A stretch of 64,000 bases of DNA from Dromaius novaehollandiae (lineage: Eukaryota > Chordata > Aves > Casuariiformes > Dromaiidae), in assembly GCF_036370855.1 (NCBI RefSeq), contig NC_088117.1, forward strand, positions 8,246,001-8,310,000, written 5' to 3'. A program made the translations under genes and the position numbers. Positions 60,517 through 64,000 of the stretch are shown here, piece by piece. Position 1 is the stretch's first letter; every line of letters begins with the position of its first letter. The notes under the pieces are model-generated. The model was not told the DNA's origin and ran no database searches. It worked only from the letters and a program-made list of their open reading frames with translations.

Positions 60517-63151
60517 GGCTATATATACACACACATACCCCCCACACTCTTCGAGGATAAACAGACTTGCCAAGTTAACAAGAATTTGCTTCCAAACATG
60601 GAAGGATCTTGGACTATTGGTTTTGACCAATTTGGGTATCCTGCCCAGAGAGCCAAGGAGTTATTGGGTCTTCTCCTCCCACAGGGACAGCGTTCAGTGG
60701 TGGGAGGATCGCGACACTGCATGAGGCCGTTGTATAGAGCCCCCTTTCCTCTGGGCTGTCGCTGCACCGGGACTGTTCAGCAATCCGGCTCGCGTTACTC
60801 AATAGTGTGGCCAAAGCCGACGTGCGGGTTTGCCTATCTGTACATCACCAGGCTGCAATGCCGGAGAGAGACTTCTGCGAGCCAGCGATGCACCCCTGCA
60901 GTGTACGTCCTTGGCTGTGCCCCCGCACCGCACTGGCTACATTTAGGAGCTGCCCGTGTCAGCACAGATTGATGCTGTTGGGCTTTACCCATTCCCAGAG
61001 AGGTGGGGACGGCTGGAGCATCTCGAAAGACTCACTCCAAGCCCGTGAGCTCTCCTGCTAGCTGGGGGGGCTCCACGATAGCGCTCCAAACAGACCCTGT
61101 TGCTCTGAGTCGATGAATTTGCCAGCGATTCTGCAGAGCCCCAGGTCATTGAACCGTCCCAGGGAAAGAGAAAATTGGAAAAAGCTGTTGGTTTCAGCTG
61201 AGTAGGCGGCTCCCAGCGCTTCGTGCCAACGGCAAAGCAGGCTTCGTCTTCCGGAGGCACAGCCTCCCCTTCGGCAGCTCCGCAGATGTGTTTAGGAGTC
61301 TGGGGCTGGCGACTCCACAGGGTTTTTTTTATTTTTGCAGAAAGGAAAAGGTTTCCCTCTCGCCCCACCCCACCACGTAGTTGAATGAAGGGGCTCTTGA
61401 CTGCAAGGTGGGATGTGGGCACATGGGACCAGCACAGGGCCTGGGAGAGCCCTTGGCGTCCTGCTCTGGTGGGAAAGGTTTAAAATAGCCATGCTAGGGA
61501 AAGAGAGCTGGACCGAGAGCCCTCGAGAGAGAGTTTCCCACCACATGGGCAACCTCACCCCATCTACGCCACCCAGTCCTGCATCCCGCACACGTAGGGC
61601 TTGGTGGCAGAGAGAAGAGCCCTCAGCCTCCATCCATCCTTGGTCCTTCTGCTGCGGCTGCAACAGCGCAAGACAATCGGGTGCCAAAGCAACGGAGGCT
61701 TCACCGTATGGACAAGAAGTCCGCTGGGAACCAGACCAGCCTTTCCTCACTTACTGCAAAGAGCCACCAGCCCAGCATCAGCGTTTGGAGACTACTGGCT
61801 CGAACCAGTGTGGCCTGGAAGGAAAAGGCATCCGCCCTGCTTTCCTACAAGGGCCTTGGATGAGCCAGGGAAGCTGGAACGACCCAGGGAACGCAGCAGT
61901 AAGTTGGAGGGCCAATACAGCAACTGCTGAGTTGCTTCCTGCAGATAAACACCCTCCAGGACGCAAGGCTGGGAGGGCCCAGACTACCCGTATGCCTGCC
62001 CAGGAGAGAGCCCGGGTCCTCCCCAGCCCTCCCAAGAGCATCCCGCCACACTGGGGCTCTGGCTGCCGCTGATCGCGGTACCTGGCGGCTGCAATGACAC
62101 CGGGACCCTCTGCTTCACCCAAACGGCGCCCTCGCGGCGCAGGGAATTCACCCCGCAACCAGAGGCCATTTCACCGAGCCGAGATGCAGAGACCCGTGCG
62201 TTTCAGCGGCCGAGGGACCCGGCCCCTTGGGGCGATGCTGCCAGCAGTGCTGCCCCGCGCTGCCCCGACCTCCGCTCCCACCTCGCCAGCACGAGGGGCC
62301 GGGGCAGAGGCGGGAGAGGAGCGTGCAGCCCCTCCGCCGTGGGGTGAAGCCTATGCAGTCACACGCAGCCCCCAACGGCAGCTTTGCTGCTCCACCGAGT
62401 GCAAACCCATCGCGCTCAGGAGCGGAGCCTCCTCTCCGAGCACCGCGGCCAGAGGGGATGCAACGGGCATCGCCCATCCGATCTAGGTAGAAAAAAAAAT
62501 CTCCTTAAATACCCACCCCGTGCCCCTCACCCCTGTTTCCAGGGCTGGTTACTCCTGGCTTTACCCAGTCGGACTGCAACGGGGAGGGAAGGGGAGCACG
62601 AAGGACCCCAGAGAGCCGCGACGCAGAGACCTCGCAACAGCCGAGATGCGCCAGGCTGGGGAAGAACCGGAGTCGCTGCAGATCAAAACATTCTCCATGA
62701 GAAATGCCGCTTGGGGCAGGAGGAGGGGAACGCCGGGGCTCCTATTCCCATGGAAAGCACGAGGCTCTTTTTTCAGTTATACAAGATGAAACCACAGGGA
62801 TATAAATGTCGTTGCCTCTTTGAGAGCATTAATGAAAATAAACCCATTTAATAGTTTGCAGATGCCATTTCTGTAAACCTAAAAAAAAGCAGGGAATAAA
62901 TATTTCTTCACTAAATATCTATATGTATATATATATTTGAAAACATTCACGCCTAATCTTAGGGCCCCTCCTTTGCCATACTCTTGGCAACTTATCACAG
63001 ATTGTCGGTCAGTGTCAAAGCCTCACGGAGAGGAGGCACAAATTGCACCCATGGAAGGATATCAGGATGGAGGGATTATTGTAATCTAAGCTTGCTCCCT
63101 CTCCTTTTTCATTTGTACATTGCAATTACTTGTAACAAGATCCACGGTGGA

Positions 63152-63173
63152 TTTTTTTTTTTTTTTTTTTTTT
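63152..63173. repeat. T22 homopolymer
   Basis: Twenty-two consecutive T, about 70 bp before the distal AATAAA, probably inside the long PRRX2 3' UTR. Confidence 0.85.
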
Positions 63174-63241
63174 GCATGTCTATGTTTTGGAAATTTTTGT
63201 AAGGTTTTTTTGTAAAAACAACTCTTGTGAAATAATGGAGG

Positions 63242-63247
63242 AATAAA
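63242..63247 (+). terminator. PRRX2: Distal PRRX2 polyadenylation signal AATAAA
   Basis: AATAAA is followed within about 20-30 bp by GT-rich DNA (ATGTGTCTGTGCACG), a good cleavage/polyadenylation context. It is better supported than the 60511 signal, whose downstream flank is AC-rich. Confidence 0.5.
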
Positions 63248-63265
63248 TATTTTACTGAGTAGAAA

Positions 63266-64000
63266 TGTGTCTGTGCACGCGACGGGGACGTGGCCTTTCC
63301 CTTGCCAGCTGCAGCCTTTCCCTTGCTGGCCGCGGCTGGGATGGTCTCCCCACCTGCCCCAGGCGAGCGCGAGCGGCACGGGCGATCGACTGCTCAGGCG
63401 AGGATTAGCAAGGAGATGAAAACCGTGAAGCTGTCCACCTTCCTGCCTGCGATGAGTCCGGGCAAGGGTTTCTTTCCCCCCATGACTGCTATTCCTTGCT
63501 TTGGAGGAAGGCTTCTAGCAGGGCTTTGAGGGGAGAGGAGGGAGAGCTCCAGGCTGCCTTTGCAAATACGGCTCCTTCGAGGTTCCTGTCCCTGCTCCCG
63601 AGGGTCTGCCCCAAGGACCCGTCTCCGGTGCTGTTCCCTGGCCGGGATCTGCACTGAGCCTCTGCCAGCCGAGCCGGACCGGAGCAGAGGGACCGCATTG
63701 CTGCGGCCGAATTTACAGGCATTCTTCAGGCTCAGAGACCCGGAGCTGACGTTCAGAGGGGACAGAAATTTGCCTCGAGGGGTGCAGAAAACTGCCTGAC
63801 GAAGGCCCCCGCATAATCATTAATTGCAGGGCTTTGCCAGATCCGTATGGTTTCATTACAGGGTCACGAGCACAAGCTTTTGAGGGAAGGGGGTGTTAGG
63901 GAAGAGGGCTCAGTCTGCTTTGCCCCTTTGCAATCCCCCTGTGCGAAGGCACCGTCAGAGCTCGGAGCCTGCCGCACGCCAGCTGCACGGGCCACCCAGT
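63266..64000. other. Intergenic DNA after PRRX2
   Basis: No gene is recognised. An AT-rich spot at 63805-63870 (GCATAATCATTAATTGCAGG) carries inverted TAAT/ATTA sites and may be regulatory. Confidence 0.4.

Larger units (their letters stand above)
60278..63265 (+). other. PRRX2: PRRX2 3' UTR (long form) and candidate polyadenylation signals
   Basis: Canonical AATAAA occurs at 60511-60516, 62837-62842, 62895-62900 and 63242-63247. The first would give a short 3' UTR of about 250 bp. The last follows an AT-rich, T22-containing stretch (62.8-63.25 kb) that looks like the end of a long 3' UTR. Sequence 60.53-62.8 kb is GC-richer and holds no gene I recognise. Which signal is used cannot be told from sequence. 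Confidence 0.5.

Overview
The window is vertebrate nuclear DNA, most likely from a bird and a GC-rich microchromosome. Three things suggest this: three intron-containing genes with consensus splice sites, very high GC and CpG content outside the gene bodies with many G/C homopolymer runs and minisatellites, and almost no recognisable interspersed repeats. The species cannot be named from the sequence alone.

Layout. (1) Positions 1 to about 24.9 kb contain no protein-coding gene that I can support. This is GC-rich intergenic DNA punctuated by short AT-rich islands carrying homeodomain-type TAAT/ATTA sites, plus several minisatellites. (2) About 24.9-29.0 kb, plus strand: NTMT1 (METTL11A), the N-terminal Xaa-Pro-Lys alpha-N-methyltransferase. 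It has a GC-box/CRE/CCAAT promoter in a CpG island, 5' untranslated exons, and three coding exons encoding 223 aa. (3) About 30.2-37.3 kb, minus strand: ASB6, an ankyrin-repeat and SOCS-box substrate receptor, with six coding exons encoding 418 aa. It is convergent with NTMT1. (4) About 37.3-40.75 kb: a striking block of simple-sequence DNA upstream of ASB6. In order it holds a GGGGGCGTGGC array, a Z-DNA-prone purine-pyrimidine tract, a polypyrimidine tract, a CGCTCCCT array, a GGTGGC array, and a 21-bp minisatellite with a 258-bp higher-order repeat. (5) 43.4-60.3 kb, plus strand: PRRX2, a paired-related homeobox transcription factor, with four coding exons encoding 247 aa. Its 15.2-kb intron 1 is CpG-rich and contains several candidate regulatory islands. 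The 3' UTR may extend to about 63.25 kb. (6) The last 0.7 kb is intergenic.

The order and orientation NTMT1(+), ASB6(-), PRRX2(+) match the arrangement I know from human 9q34, so this is a conserved syntenic block rather than a functional operon. The three proteins act in unrelated processes: protein N-terminal methylation, ubiquitin ligase substrate recognition, and mesenchymal/craniofacial transcription control. The long gene-free flank and the CpG-rich PRRX2 intron look like regulatory landscape of a developmental gene.

Most long open frames in the window are artefacts of GC-rich or repetitive DNA lacking stop codons. I found no CRISPR array, complete transposon, tRNA or rRNA gene. I did not find a convincing novel biological system. 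The most unusual DNA is the 37.3-40.75 kb repeat block.
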